Positions 10,046 to 21,357 of a DNA stretch of 64,000 nt are shown piece by piece. The notes beneath the pieces are model-generated. The model saw only the letters and a list, made by a program, of their open reading frames with translations. It was not told the origin of the DNA and did no database searches. How positions within the stretch are numbered: position 1 is the first letter of the stretch; each line of letters begins with the position of its first letter. The stretch is from Oikopleura dioica. Taxonomy: Eukaryota > Chordata > Appendicularia > Copelata > Oikopleuridae. The stretch covers positions 1,118,501-1,182,500 of the forward strand of contig OU015566.1 in assembly GCA_907165135.1 (NCBI GenBank), given 5' to 3'. A program made the translations under genes and the position numbers.

Positions 10046-13000
10046 TTTTTTTAAAAGAAACTTCCCCTCAGATTCAAATTTATCTGATGAATCAATTCTA
10101 GTTTATTCCTAGTTAAATTTCAAATTGTCCAACTTTGCCGTCCCGAATTTCCAACACAACACTTTTTTTAATAAGAACGCGTTACACTCTGTTAGACCCC
10201 AAGTTTAGATGCAATTGAACTGTGACAAGAATTTTCCGCTTTGGATTTTGCCTTGTTTGCCTATTATTTTATCTACTTTTTTCTACAGCTCTTTTCTCTA
10301 AGTATTTCTCTCTGTCCTCGTTCACTTAAATAAAAATCCTTGCGAATGTTGCAAATTTTTAAAATAACGCCTGTAAAAAGAGCCCTTTTTTCTGTCTATA
10401 ATATCTAGTCTCTAGATCCTCTCTAGATCCTTGTCTATATGATGTTCAAGAACTTGGTTCTGTTGTCAAATTAGGCTTGGGTTGGTTAGGGTTAGTTAAG
10501 GGTTAGGGTTTGGTTCGTCAATAAGGATAGTTTCCAGTTTTAGATTTGTACGTTAAATATGAACTTTTTGGCTTTTGTAGAAGGCTTTTTATTTCAAAAT
10601 GAATTTTTTCTGTTGAAAAAGTTGCCCATTCAAATTTATTTAAACTTTTAGTTTTTTAAGAAGAGCATATTGTAGTACTGTAAAGAGCCTTTTCACGCCC
10701 TCTTCATTATTTTGTTTTTCATGTTTTCAACCGGAAATGAAAAGGAATGTTTAAAGATATTCGTCCATCGCCAAGAGTAAACTAAACTTGATAAACCGAG
10801 AAAATTTCAAAAAAAGACAAAAAAAGAGATTTTTATCAGAACTTCGCCTTGGTCCAAAGTGACCTTTTTGGTGGGGTCAGACATTTCAGTTTCGCCGCGC
10901 AAATTTCACCGCGGTCATTCAATGTCAATATTTTGCCAGTTGAAAGTAAACAGCAGTTATTTGCGTTTACAGACTTAGAATGATCTGGCATCGATCACTG
11001 CTTGCCTGCCCTAAGGGTGGCGGAGTCCCACTCTTTTCTACTGACTCAGTGAGGCTGATTTCCATTCATTACGGAGAAAGAGAAAACCATCACCGGTCAA
11101 TGACCGCGCAGAATTTTCCGTCGATTCGTCAAACGCGATCTTATTTGAATTCCATTTCGGAAATTAAATAGAGAAAAGGGCGATTCCGAAAAATTAAGAA
11201 TTTTTGAAAGTCATTTTTTTTTTAATTTTTTAATCAATAAAGTCATACAATTTGCAATTAGACAAAACTGATTAAAATTAAATTTTAAATTTGATAAATA
11301 GAAATTATTTTTTATCAAATTATCCTGATTTTTCCTCGAAATGATTGCAATTTTAGCAAATTTTTGATATTATTTGTCTCAGATTCCGACATCTGTTAAA
11401 ATGGCGACGCTTTTGAGAAGTCTCTCTTTATTGATGTTTGAAATTTCCCTGGGTGGGTAGTTGTCACGCAAATGTTTTCTCTGATGACGACTTTATGTTT
11501 ACAAGAAACAAGTCAATCACCGATGCGATCTCCGCTGCTCGCTTCTGATTCTGGCAATTAAATGACTTGATTATTCTGACATTATGTTTTTTCGTAAAAC
11601 CAAGAGAAAAATAGTTTTCATTAAAAACTTCTTCGGAAATCGTGATTCATTTCATGGCTCCCGCCTCTAGGCTTATTTTTAACAAATGCGCCACGTAATT
11701 TCTTTTTATTTTTCAGAGAAAATTGTGATTAATTTGATCGAACTCGGAAATCAACGAAGAAAAGGAAGCTTTTCTGGGCGTGGCCTTCTATTTTCAACAC
11801 TCCTTTTTTATCAGGTAAATTTGAACTCAGAAATACAAGCGATTTTTTCGATGGAAAGACGCTTCAAATTTTTGTTTGAAAATAAAGCTGAAAGGCTTTG
11901 AAATTAGACAAGAAAGCCTTTTAGGAAAGATAAGGTTAGTTAAGGTTAAACCACTTTTCAAGTGAATCAATTTTGAATACATAAAAGTGCGTATTTTGCG
12001 CGGGGCGTGCGAGCAATAAGTCGTCCTGCGCCTACGAGGTGATTGTCGAGTTTTGTACGCTGATAAATCTCGCGTCTAAAAATGAACCTCACTGGACCAC
12101 GCTGCTCTGTTCGATCGATCGCCTCGCGTGGCAAGGGCTAACTCAGAACTTTACCTTCAGAGTTTGAACAGACCAGAGACAACGAGGACTCCCCCCTTTA
12201 CCCTGTTTTATCAGAAAAAAGCTTGATCGTTTTTGACAAATTTTGACGGTTCATTAAGCTTAACAGGCCTGATTATAACTTCTACGTGAGCCAAAAACAC
12301 CCCATAATCTAAAATGAATTTATCTTGAAACAGAAACTGCTCTAGTAAAGGATAAAAGAGTAACAGTCTGGGCTCCGCGACCTGACTTGAGTCACACTCA
12401 ATGCACTTCGGCCAGGTGAAAAACCATGGTCTTACATCAGGTCGAATGCTGAGCCCAGAACCTGTTTTAAAAGCTGAGTTAGGTCCCATAACTTATGGTC
12501 CATTTTAGCCATCGGTTAAGCGATCCGATAATAAGCCGTATCGCGAAGACACAAAGAGGCTTCGCCAGAATATTATAAATATTGCGATTATTATCCTGAA
12601 GAAGCCGCTTCGCGGCTTTTTTTAAATAAGCCACAAGACAGCACTAAAGAACAGCCCTTTCGGAACTCAGAGCCAGGCTTCTACAATTGAAGAATCTTCA
12701 TAAACAGATTTAGAAAATAACGGTCAGGTTATAATGGAACAGATAAGGGATGTGATCGCTTCATTTAATTGGCTTAACTTAAGCGTATTGGGCAAACAAG
12801 TCAACTGATAAGATAGTAGCCTGGACTCGGAGTTCTAAAATCGCCAGCGGCCATTAATGGAATCGAACTTGGCAGACTCAGTTGACAGAGTTATTTTAAA
12901 CAGAGAAAAATAGCGAAAGAGGGAACTTTTTTTAGAGCAGCGGATTCTGTATTGCTTGTTTTATATTGTATTTAATCAGCTTAGATCTTGATCTTTGTCA

Positions 13001-13741
13001 ATAAGAAATGCCTTCAAATTAGCAACTTTTCCAGGAAAGCATTCTTGACGAATTTTTTGAACGAATTTATTTTTCTTATTTTCTTTTATTTCAGATAAAA
13101 AGGTGAGATCGCGAAAATATGGAGCGCCAAAGCGTGATAATCAGGAACCCGAATTATCCAGAGAAAGAGAGGAAGAGACCAGAACCGGTTCAGCGAAGCT
13201 CTGTCATCTGCCAACGGCCTGATCCAGTTACCAGAGTCAGGAATGTGATTTATCAATTTATAGATCGAAAGTTGCCAGTGTCCATTTTCTTCCTTTTTAC
13301 CTCGTCGCGGCCACTAATGGAGATTACTGAGTGTGGTAGGCTTCCTACAGGCCTGCTACTAGCGACATTGAATCAACCCATCCATCAGTAATGCCTTTCG
13401 CCCGGACGAGGCTGTTTTGAACTTTAGTGAATTGAACTCTGCGCCCGAGCTAAGCGTCTCAAAATGAAACAGTTATTGATCACCAGAAAGCCCGTATGAA
13501 ATCCCGGGAAACTTCAAGCAAAAACATGCAGAACCAAGGATGGACAATGATGAGCTAAGGGACATCTACCTTACTTTGCCACAGCAGAAGCTTTTCAAAG
13601 GGTTAGTTTCCTATTCAGAGTTCTGCAGCATGTATGATGGTCTCTCCTATTTATGGCCTTGTTAAAAGCCGCGTAGATGGAGCTGGTTATCTTGCATTCA
13701 GCACAGTTTGAGCCTGTTCATATTTGACCCACAAATTCAGC
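10046..13741. other. Gene-poor interval with possible decayed coding fragments
   Basis: About 3.7 kb with no gene I can support. It holds AT-rich stretches, degenerate telomere-like TTAGGG repeats at about 10493-10530, and a GC-rich hairpin GAAGCCGCTTCGCGGCTTTT near 12600-12625. From 13119 there is a 90-codon ORF (MERQSVIIRNPNYPEKERKR...) and near 13500-13660 a 60-codon open stretch (...RMDNDELRDIYLTLPQQKLF...). These look protein-like but match no family I recognise. They could be 5' exons of the nuclear receptor that follows, or remnants of a transposon. Confidence 0.4.
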
Positions 13742-15536
13742 ATGCTGAATTTCGCGTCAAACATTTCCGACGGGGAAGACGTCCAATTCATCAACTCTTC
13801 CATTCCGACAACTTCGAAATCGCCCGTCATGCATCGTCCGACAGCAAGCCCGATCCGAAGGCCGCCGATAACTTCTGCTTCCATCGCCGGGCCGCCGATG
13901 CAGCATCCACGGCTTCCAGTTCCGAACATCGAAAAACCGACAAAGAAGAAAGGACCTGTTCCGAAACTCTACGATGGCGAATGTTGTAAAAGTAAAAAAT
14001 ACGGAAAAGAAGCTCGGTTTGGTTATTTTTTTTAGTTTGCGGCGATAAAGCAAGCGGATTTCACTACAATGTCGTGTCCTGCGAGGGCTGCAAGGGGTTT
14101 TACAGAAGGGCGATTCTTGAAACAAGGGCTTTTAGGTGCAAAGGGACGAAAGTCGGCGAGTGTATGAAGGATTGGTTACATTGAATTTTGATAAATCTTA
14201 TCGACGTTTTCGAGGTTTATGCATTTTTGACTAAATTCAAATTTTCGGGGCTCTAGAGTTTGGAATAGAAGTGTAACCCTTTACAGGACTATTTTCTCAG
14301 CCGAAAGTGTAAATATTGCCGCTTCGATGCTTGCCAAAAGGGTGGTATGGCGAAGCACTATCTTCAGAACAAAAACGTAAATTTATCAACGCTGAATGGG
14401 CGTGTTATATTGTATATATACAATTATTACAATTATCCATCCTTGCAGCAAATTTAAAGATAAATTTATACTTTTTAGACAAATGGAAAGTATCCGGCGC
14501 TTAATCCTGGAGAAGAAGAGCTCTTAAAAATGGTCATAAATTTTTGGGGCTTGTATCGCGACGGAGTATGTAAGTAAAATGTTCTAGGGATAGGGGAGAT
14601 CCTAGATAGGGGGCAACGAATCAACGAATAACCGCCGATTTCAGCGGCGGCAATGGATAAAAAGCCACCAGAAATGCCAAAAACGATGCGTCCCATCAAA
14701 AAGACGAATCCATTTGTGGTCATTCAGAAAAAACTGCGGGAGATATCAATAAACGTTCCTGAGTATCCGGAAGAAGATTCTATCGCCGCGATGCGATCAA
14801 GAATGGGCCATCTTATCGCTCTCTCGCAGCTTCATTTGGTACAATCGCCGAATAATTTTACACAATTAACAATAACACTAGCAATTTATCTTGTTGCTGG
14901 TCGAAGCGATGCCGTTTTACAACGATTTGACGGAAGCAACGCGGAAATTGATAACCAAGGAGTCGATTGTCGAGATTATCTTTCTCCGAGCTGCTTGTTG
15001 CGCAGGAGGAAACGGAGGTAATTATGATGTTATTCTTCTTCGCCCTCAAAATCTACTGTTCTTGTTTTACGAGGTCGTTTTGACATCTAATAACTCTAGT
15101 GGCGAGCGTGAACGGCGCACGATATTCCGCCGAATCGCTCCAGAAGTCCGGTGTTTCCTCAAGTTGTATTTCAATTCTGAGCGACTTTATCAAATGGGTC
15201 AGAAAACTGCAACTCCTGGAAGAAGAATTCGCGATCATCGTGGTTCTGATTCTCATGTCACCTGATAGAGGAGTCGCAAAAGATGTGGACAGATGTCAAT
15301 TGTACCGGGTTCAGGAGATCTTCAGGGACATTTTGAGGCAGTTCGTTGTGGATAAATTCCCTGAGACGGCGACGAAGCGAATAGGAAAGGATTCAACTTT
15401 TGAAGAAATTGCGCTTTTATTTGGTTGCATTCAATTTTGAATCCAAACTAAAGCTAAAATCGTTGATCTACTGATGAAACTACGAATGATATCCGGTAAT
15501 CTGAACAAACAATTCCATTCGGCTGCGAAGGGATGA
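13742..15536 (+). CDS. Divergent nuclear receptor 1 (DBD plus LBD)
   Basis: Ligand-type transcription factor. Exons: 13742-13991, 14036-14169, 14287-14376, 14479-14569, 14645-14838, 14882-15017, 15100-15384, 15454-15536. The N-terminus is Pro/Ser-rich. The DNA-binding domain spans [28 protein letters not shown] (P-box CEGCKG, NR1/NR2 type), then [14 protein letters not shown]. The ligand-binding domain has helix 3-5 ([29 protein letters not shown]), helix 8-9 ([12 protein letters not shown]) and helix 10 ([18 protein letters not shown]). Two introns, 14170-14286 and 15385-15453, need GA-AG splicing; both are in phase and both carry inverted repeats. Without the second one the ORF stops early and loses helix 10. 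No clear AF-2 helix follows, so the C-terminus may be incomplete or repressor-like. Family certain, subfamily not assigned. Confidence 0.85.
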
Positions 15537-18500
15537 TCCTCCACCCAACTGTTCCTGCTTCATTTTCGCCTCGTAATAAAAATTTTGGAAGAAAAAAAAC
15601 GAAGAGGAGAAAACGTTTTGTCACGTGAAAATGATGTCCTTTGTGCATTCATATTTTATTGCCTGTTCAATTGCCTTCTTTGTTTCTACTTCAACGATGC
15701 TCGATTGATTTTTTCGCCCAGACTTTTTGAACTTTCAAACTTTGAAAAGAAATATAACGAAGATGTTCTTGAACTTTATTATTTGATTTTAAACAATGAA
15801 TTCAAATTTTTACAGACGCGCATGATAGTTAGCTTTTCTTAGCTACGATTAATCTTTTTTGGGTAGTTCTTAGTAAGGCTAAGCCCAGGTAAAATTTTAT
15901 TATTTTTTTGTGATTTCGTGTAATTCAATTCTGATCTTGAAATCGGTGCTATTATCTTTCTAGTGAACCCAGGCAGGAACTCTTTTGCAGCTGTGATATC
16001 GGACTCTTATCGAATTTCCCCCGTAACAAGGTTAATGCTTCTCTTTCTCAAGACACAGTAGATTCGAGAAACTTTGTCGCTTCAACCCACCACCAAGTTA
16101 ATCTGAATTTCTTAGCCTTGAGTTCAGTCAATCATACTTATTTTTAATTTCATTTCATTTATTTAGCAGAAGCTTTTCGCCATTTCGGCTTCTTAAGTGC
16201 TTTTTTGATGCAAAGACAGAACTTGAGTTTTGCATAAAAAAGCACTGAATAGGCCGAAATGGCGAAAAGCTTCTGCTAAATAAATGAAATGTTATTTTTA
16301 ATTGATCTCTTTAATGGAATATAATTTCTGTACTCTAAAACTGCAAAACAAATGTATGTATTCATAATTTCCAAGTTATGACGAATATATTTTATTCAGA
16401 AATCGGGCCAGCACGATCTACAGTTTCGTTCCGTCTTTGACAAGCTGATTTGATAAGTAAGAATTATCCGGGGTTCTTACCAGTGGTGAAGACTCGTTGC
16501 TAAAGAGTCTTAGCTTGGGGCCTTGCCGCGGAATCCTTACTAGTTAAAACCCCCGTAACTGGTTCTGTTTTTTGGACCCCGTCCTGTTTCCTATCTTGTG
16601 TGCTAAAGTTAACTTGAGTTTTTAGTAAAAACTTTTTTACATCAATGATTAAGCGGAACAACGTCTTCGCTATTTATACACAAAATATTGCCTGTTTAAC
16701 ACTAAATACAAAAGGAAATGAACCCTTGATAAGACTTTGGCATCTTAGGACCACGGGCAGCGAAGCTGCAGAGGCTCTGCAGTAGAGCTGTTCACCACAA
16801 TTTTCAAGGAACCCCGTTTTTCCTCCGTCAATTAAAATTTTCAAAAAAATGACATATTTTTTTGGCTCTGAAAAGGTCTGTATGTTAAATTTTCAATAAA
16901 GGCCCAAAATCGTTGTTTTTCCGGAAATCCGATAATTTGATGGCTTAATTGCAGCCATGGTCTGATCAGGATTCGTTCTGCAAAGTATTTTTTCCAAAAA
17001 TGAACGGAAGTAATTAGGGATTACGGTACTCACAGATGACATCAGCGAACAAGTGTTGGAGCTTTCAAGCGGGCGCAAGCGAGCGAGCTGCGTTGTTATC
17101 ATTTTCAGCGCTTGTTATGAAAGCTTTATCTCGCTTTTTTCAAGTCTTGGGGCGATTTAATCCGACACCTATTTTTAATTTGAGAGCGGCTATTGATTGG
17201 AGAGAAATATATCTGCGAAAATTGACAAATTAACGTTAAACACAGTGTTTAACGAGATAAATAGAAACAGTTAAGAACAAATGTGCGTTTTTATTGGACG
17301 TTTCTAAAGGTCGCATATTTTACTCTTGGCACTTGAGTGTACGCTTCAAAGCTAAAAGCTTGACTTTGTCATCGCTTATTATGAGCGCTTTTCGAATCCC
17401 TTGACAAATTTGGTAAGAAAAAGAACCTGTTTAAACGAGCTGAAATGTCCTTGCCCGGTGACAATACGGAAGGCTGCAATGGAATCCGCACTGCGAAGGC
17501 ACATCCCTGATCCTAGGGATTACACACAGGATACCCTTCAAAAAGGACTCCTAGGGATCGGAGGATACCCTTCAGAAATGAATCATGGGTATAAGACCCG
17601 GGGTACCTTTTCACAATCATATCCTGGGGACAAAAGCGTCGAAAAAAGCTTGTTTTAGAACCATTATTTTAGGACCTTAGAGCAGAGCCTCCCATGGTTT
17701 AAGGCGCACTCCAACGCCTCTTATTTAAGAATATCGATTTTCATCCAAAGCGTGAGTCGGGATCGGTGCCGATTCTTTTTTCAAGAGTATTATTCATTTT
17801 CAATCGCGAAAAAATGATGAATAACGCAGGTTTCTAGCAATTGCTCTTCAATTTCCGCCTTGATCGGGAAATACCGTCTAAGAAATTACCAAAGTTGCAA
17901 TATGTATAGGGTTAAGCTGTCGAGTACGTCTTTTTTGGCGTGCGCGGCTTCCTTCCCTGTCTGCTTTGGCTTGGAGAGTTTCGCCAGCTCAGAAGACAAA
18001 TGAGCAGTCATGCTCGCAACGAACCCGTGCCTATTTGCTAACACTCTTTTCTTAGGTCGGCAAATTGTAACTGTCAAATATTTGCGGAGTCTCTTTTATC
18101 TCAAACGAACCATCGTGCAGCAGACGAAAGAAACTTGAAGCAGAGACACGCGCTAGGAAATTTCATGTCAGCGATTGTCAAGAAAACGGGAAGGATCGGG
18201 TTTAAGCGCGGTCATTTTCTTTTGCTTATTGAAACCTAACACTGAAAAGCTGCGATTCTAAATGAATATTTGTTGCTTGCCTCCTGCGGCTTCTCTATTT
18301 ATGACAGCAATTTTACTTTGTTAGCAATCAGTATCGCAGTTTTAGACTTTCAATCAGCGATTCACTTTTGTAAAGCATCATTTCTTTTGGAATTATAAAA
18401 TCGTAATAATATTACTTTGAAGTTTAGACTCTGAAGTTCAGAGCTGAACTCGAGACTGAAAGTCTCGAAGTCAGAAATTATATATTCACGCATTAGTAAC

Positions 18501-18555
18501 TTGCACCTCGAAAAAATCGATTCAATGATTTCTACGTACGTAGCTCTTTATAACG
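15537..18555. other. Gene-poor interval
   Basis: AT-rich DNA with short ORFs lacking recognisable features. It contains the long hairpin at 16157-16290, described separately, and short imperfect direct repeats around GATACCCTTCA near 17530-17575. I see no supportable gene. Confidence 0.5.
16157..16290. repeat. Long perfect hairpin
   Basis: Arms of about 45 nt (ATTTCATTTATTTAGCAGAA at the outer left end; TTCTGCTAAATAAATGAAAT at the outer right end) enclose a short interior with GCACTT...AAAGCACT pairing. The arms are nearly identical, so the insertion is recent or the hairpin is maintained. It is a small foldback MITE or a hairpin RNA source; nothing in it codes. Confidence 0.8.
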
Positions 18556-18563
18556 ATATCCAT

Positions 18564-21176
18564 CAGGGCTGTTGATTTCGAGTCCTTCAAAATTACCCGC
18601 AATTTTTCTCCGGGTAATCCGCAGATTTTTCAACGGGTTACTCGCGCGGAGAGTCTTTTCGCGGGCTACCCGCCCTACGATTTTTCTCCTTGCCGCCGAG
18701 TAGCTCGCGATAATCCGCTACCCTTTTACCCGTTTCTACTCGCGCGGCGGGTTACTCGAAATTACCCGTACCCCTTTTTTCCTCACGCTAAGCGACAAAC
18801 TGCAATCAATTTTCAAATTTCAAATTCAAAATTTTCGAAAATTTTTTACTGATTTTTTACCGTTCTTAAAAAAAATTAAATAAACAGACAATTTATTTGC
18901 GAATAAATTTATAAGTAAATTTCGCAGTGTAAATTCGCCAGTGGAAAAATCGACTCTTTTTGCACTTGGTCTGGAGGGATGAAATTTTGTGGACATATTT
19001 CTTCAGACCTCAAGGTCCTTATCAAGAAAAAAATCAAAAAAAAAATCGAAAAATTAAGGGTATAGGTGTCAAAAAATCGATTTTTTATTTTTGCAAAATT
19101 AAGCCTGATCAAACATAGAAGACCCTTTTATAAGTCGAATAATGATTTTATAATCAAGGAACTTGGCTGAGACGGCCCGAAGGGCCGTCAAGCCCCTTAA
19201 TTTAATAATCAAGGAACTGCGCTGAGACGGCCCGAAGGGTCGGCAAGCCCGTTAAATTAAATAATCAAGGAACTGGGCTGAGACGGCCCGAAGGGCCGTC
19301 AAGCCCCTTAATTTAATAATCAAGGAACTGCGCTGAGACGGCCCGAAGGGCCGTCAAGCCCCTTAAATTTAATAATCAAGGAACTGGGCTGAGACGGCCC
19401 GAAGGGCCGGCAAGCCCCTTAAATTTAATAATCAAGGAACTGGGCTGAGACGGCCCGAAGGGCCGTCAAGCCCCTTAAATTTAATAATCAAGGAACTGGG
19501 CTGAGACGGCCCGAAGGGCCGGCAAGCCCCTTAAATTTAATAATCAAGGAACTGGGCTGAGACGGCCCGAAGGGCCGTCAAGCCCCTTAAATTTAATAAT
19601 CAAGGAACTGGGCTGAGACGGCCCGAAGGGCCGTCAAGCCCCTTAAATTTAATAATCAAGGAACTGGGCTGAGACGGCCCGAAGGGCCGGCAAGCCCGTT
19701 AAATTAAATAATCAAGGAACTGGGCTGAGACGGCCCGAAGGGCCGTCAAGCCCCTTAATTTAATAATCAAGGAACTGCGCTGAGACGGCCCGAAGGGTCG
19801 GCAAGCCCGTTAAATTAAATAATCAAGGAACTGGGCTGAGACGGCCCGAAGGGCCGGCAAGCCCCTTAAATTTAATAATCAAGGAACTGGGCTGAGACGG
19901 CCCGAAGGGCCGTCAAGCCCCTTAAATTTAATAATCAAGGAACTGGGCTGAGACGGCCCGAAGGGCCGGCAAGCCCCTTAAATTTAATAATCAAGGAACT
20001 GGGCTGAGACGGCCCGAAGGGCCGTCAAGCCCCTTAAATTTAATAATCAAGGAACTGGGCTGAGACGGCCCGAAGGGCCGGCAAGCCCGTTAAATTAAAT
20101 AATCAAGGAACTGGGCTGAGACGGCCCGAAGGGCCGTCAAGCCCCTTAATTTAATAATCAAGGATCTGCGCTGAGACGGCCCGAAGGGCCGGCAAGCCCC
20201 TTAAATTTAATAATCAAGGAACTGGGCTGAGACGGCCCGAAGGGCCGTCAAGCCCCTTAAATTTAATAATCAAGGAACTGGGCTGAGACGGCCCGAAGGG
20301 CCGGCAAGCCCCTTAAATTTAATAATCAAGGAACTGGGCTGAGACGGCCCGAAGGGCCGGCAAGCCCGTTAAATTAAATAATCAAGGAACTGGGCTGAGA
20401 CGGCCCGAAGGGCCGTCAAGCCCCTTAATTTAATAATCAAGGAACTGCGCTGAGACGGCCCGAAGGGCCGTCAAGCCCCTTAAATTTAATAATCAAGGAA
20501 CTGGGCTGAGACGGCCCGAAGGGCCGTCAAGCCCCTTAAATTTAATAATCAAGGAACTGGGCTGAGACGGCCCGAAGGGCCGTCAAGCCCCTTAAATTAA
20601 ATAATCAAGGAACTGGGCGATTTTTTTGCAAAAATGGAAATTTTCAAATTGGCATTATTTCCGTTACCGGACATTACCGGACGAGGTTACAATTTATTTA
20701 TAGAGAGCATCGTCCGCACTTTCTTTTGGTGGTCTTGATTCGGTTTTGGGTCGTTGTGGTTTCGAGTTATTCGACCAAATGTCCGTTACTCGTGGTATTT
20801 TCCGAAAAAAATCGCTATTCTACCATCAAAAATCAAAAATTTTTAATTTTCGCTAATTTTTATAGGATCCCCTTTAATTTACGTTTATGGTCACTTGGTT
20901 TCAGCGTTTGTTGAAAACAACACGTTTCCGGCCGAAATCCCACCAGCGCAACCCCATCCATTCACAATCGTAGCGTATGTTTTCGCGAGTAATCCGGGAT
21001 TCTCCGCTACCCTTCTCTCCGATTCTACTCGCGTCGCGGGCTACTCGCGATTTTCCTTTACTCATTTACCCGATTTACACGCACGGGTCTCCGCGCGAGT
21101 TACCCGTGTAAAAAACTGCGGGTTACCCGGAGAAAAATAGCGGGTAATTTCAAAGGACTCGAAATCAACAGCCATG
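18564..21176. mobile_element. Non-autonomous hAT-like element 1 with minisatellite
   Basis: 2.6-kb element. Its ends CAGGGCTGTTGATTTCGAG and (inverse) CATGGCTGTTGATTTCGAG are flanked by identical 8-bp duplications ATATCCAT at 18556-18563 and 21177-21184. An 8-bp duplication with CA(G/T)GG ends is the hAT pattern. Sub-terminal arms repeat GGGTAA/TTACCC motifs in inverted orientation. The centre is the tandem array at about 19150-20620. No transposase ORF is present. Confidence 0.88.
19150..20620. repeat. Minisatellite array, 26 hairpin units of ~56 bp
   Basis: I count 26 copies of a unit centred on GGCTGAGACGGCCCGAAGGG, followed by CCGTCAAGCCCCTTAAATTT and AATAATCAAGGAACTG. Each unit contains the palindrome GACGGCCC-GAA-GGGCCGTC, extended by GGGCT...AGCCC, so each can fold into a stable hairpin with a GAA loop. 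Variants (CCGTC/CCGGC; CCCCTTAATTT/CCCGTTAAATTAAA; GGG/GCG) are not random: a three-unit motif recurs at units 2-4, 10-12, 17-19 and 22-24. Confidence 0.95.
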
Positions 21177-21357
21177 ATATCCATTTTGAAAATGTAATCA
21201 GCATATATGATTCGCTTTATCGATCAAAACGAAAAACCTGGCATATACTATTTGAGCTCAAAGGACGCGCGCTCGATGACTGTTATTCTCTGGCGTCAGA
21301 TCTTTATATTTTGCCAGGCGTCCTTGCGCTCGCTTGAAAAAGTTGAAATCAAAAAGT

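Noticed and set aside
10980-11171. 63-codon ORF with ATG
   Set aside because: No signal, domain, splice context or codon pattern supports it.
12000-12190. Possible structured RNA or rDNA fragment
   Set aside because: GC-richer than its surroundings, but I could not match it to any rRNA, tRNA or snRNA core.
17401-18077. Short ORFs on both strands
   Set aside because: Composition and lack of splice structure suggest chance ORFs.
19150-20620. CRISPR array
   Set aside because: Units are contiguous tandem repeats without variable spacers, inside a transposon with target duplications in a eukaryotic genome.
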